Source: a virus. Taken from it: a stretch of DNA of 29,685 bases. The translations under genes and the position numbers were made by a program. Below are positions 29,499 through 29,685 of this stretch, in pieces. The DNA is taken from the IMG/VR virus record IMGVR_UViG_3300028364_000109, positions 1-29,685 of that record. The stretch is one strand, 5' to 3'. Under the pieces are notes generated by a model. It made no database searches, was not told the origin of the DNA, and worked only from the letters and a program-made list of their open reading frames with translations. Numbering within the stretch: position 1 is the first letter of the stretch; every line of letters begins with the position of its first letter.

Positions 29499-29685
29499 AT
29501 GTATAAAAAAGTATTACAAAACATTAAGATTCAGAAAAAACAAACTGAAACCACAGATCTTTGGAAAAAAGAAGAAGACCATGCGATTCATGGTAAGCTC
29601 CCTCATTTCATTTTTTCAGCTGAAAATCCACTTCACCCTACAGATTCTTCAATGACTCACGAACAAGTTCTTGATCTTTTAAAAG
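29499..29685 (+). CDS. Unknown protein, C-terminus cut off by window edge
   Basis: An open frame of at least 62 codons from ATG 29499 to the edge. It begins MYKKVLQNIKIQKKQTETTD and contains AIHGKLPHFIFSAENPLHPT. An AGGT lies 5 nt before the ATG, a weak ribosome site. No family recognised; it follows the connector-like gene by 16 nt and is probably another virion gene. Confidence 0.6.
   Translation, partial: MYKKVLQNIKIQKKQTETTDLWKKEEDHAIHGKLPHFIFSAENPLHPTDSSMTHEQVLDLLK

Noticed and set aside
1-29685. tRNA genes, CRISPR arrays, integrase or insertion sequences
   Set aside because: Read through on both strands; no cloverleaf-like segment with CCA-end, no spaced repeat array and no recombinase motif was seen. 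A tRNA scan would be decisive.

Overview
This window is a stretch of an AT-rich genome of a tailed double-stranded DNA bacteriophage. It holds a near-complete head-building set: large terminase, portal, SPP1 gp7/Mu gpF-like protein, scaffold-like protein, major capsid protein and prohead protease. It also holds an M15-type endolysin, a T4-like recombination/replication set (SbcC/SbcD = gp46/gp47-like, UvsW-like helicase), its own sigma factor and its own GroEL-like chaperonin. No tRNA, rRNA, integrase, insertion sequence or CRISPR array was seen. The host cannot be named. Signals that look like those of ordinary bacteria (AGGAG-type ribosome sites, extended -10 promoters, a Sec-type signal peptide) fit a bacterial host.

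Layout. From 1 to about 8.96 kb every gene is on the minus strand: two unknown genes, SbcC, a zinc-ribbon protein, an exported ClpP-like protease, an HTH protein, an unknown gene, SbcD, a GroES-like protein, a sigma factor and a UvsW-like helicase. One plus-strand gene, the endolysin, sits at 8992-9630 between two helicase genes. From 9.6 to 24.6 kb all genes are again on the minus strand: a second SF2 helicase, then the head operon (gp7-like, Q-rich protein, portal, beta-rich virion protein), then TerL, a coiled-coil protein and GroEL, then a phosphoesterase and an AAA ATPase, then small proteins, and finally capsid, scaffold and a small virion-type gene. From 24.76 kb the plus strand carries prohead protease, Nudix hydrolase, a repeat-containing virion protein and a Lys-rich peptide. 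After a minus-strand dNMP-kinase-like gene come two more plus-strand virion or connector genes and a truncated one.

Regulation is the most striking part. Two promoter types can be read by eye. Class I is an extended -10 (TRTGN-TATAAT, usually TTTGTGGTATAAT or TATATAT, no evident -35). It precedes DNA-metabolism, sigma, chaperonin, ATPase and kinase genes. Class II (YAATCTWTAAMSTA) precedes the endolysin, the prohead protease, the capsid and portal operons and other virion genes. In two intergenic spaces a class I promoter on the minus strand and a class II promoter on the plus strand lie 5-6 bp apart. The phage sigma factor keeps regions 2 and 3 but stops at the beginning of region 4, which would suit promoters without a -35 box. 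At five class I genes the start codon lies 5-7 nt after the -10 box with no room for a ribosome site, so these mRNAs are predicted to be leaderless.

The assignments rest on reading motifs and overall protein character; no database search was possible. The promoter classes, leaderless mRNAs, small RNA and proteolysis motif are inferences from recurring sequence.
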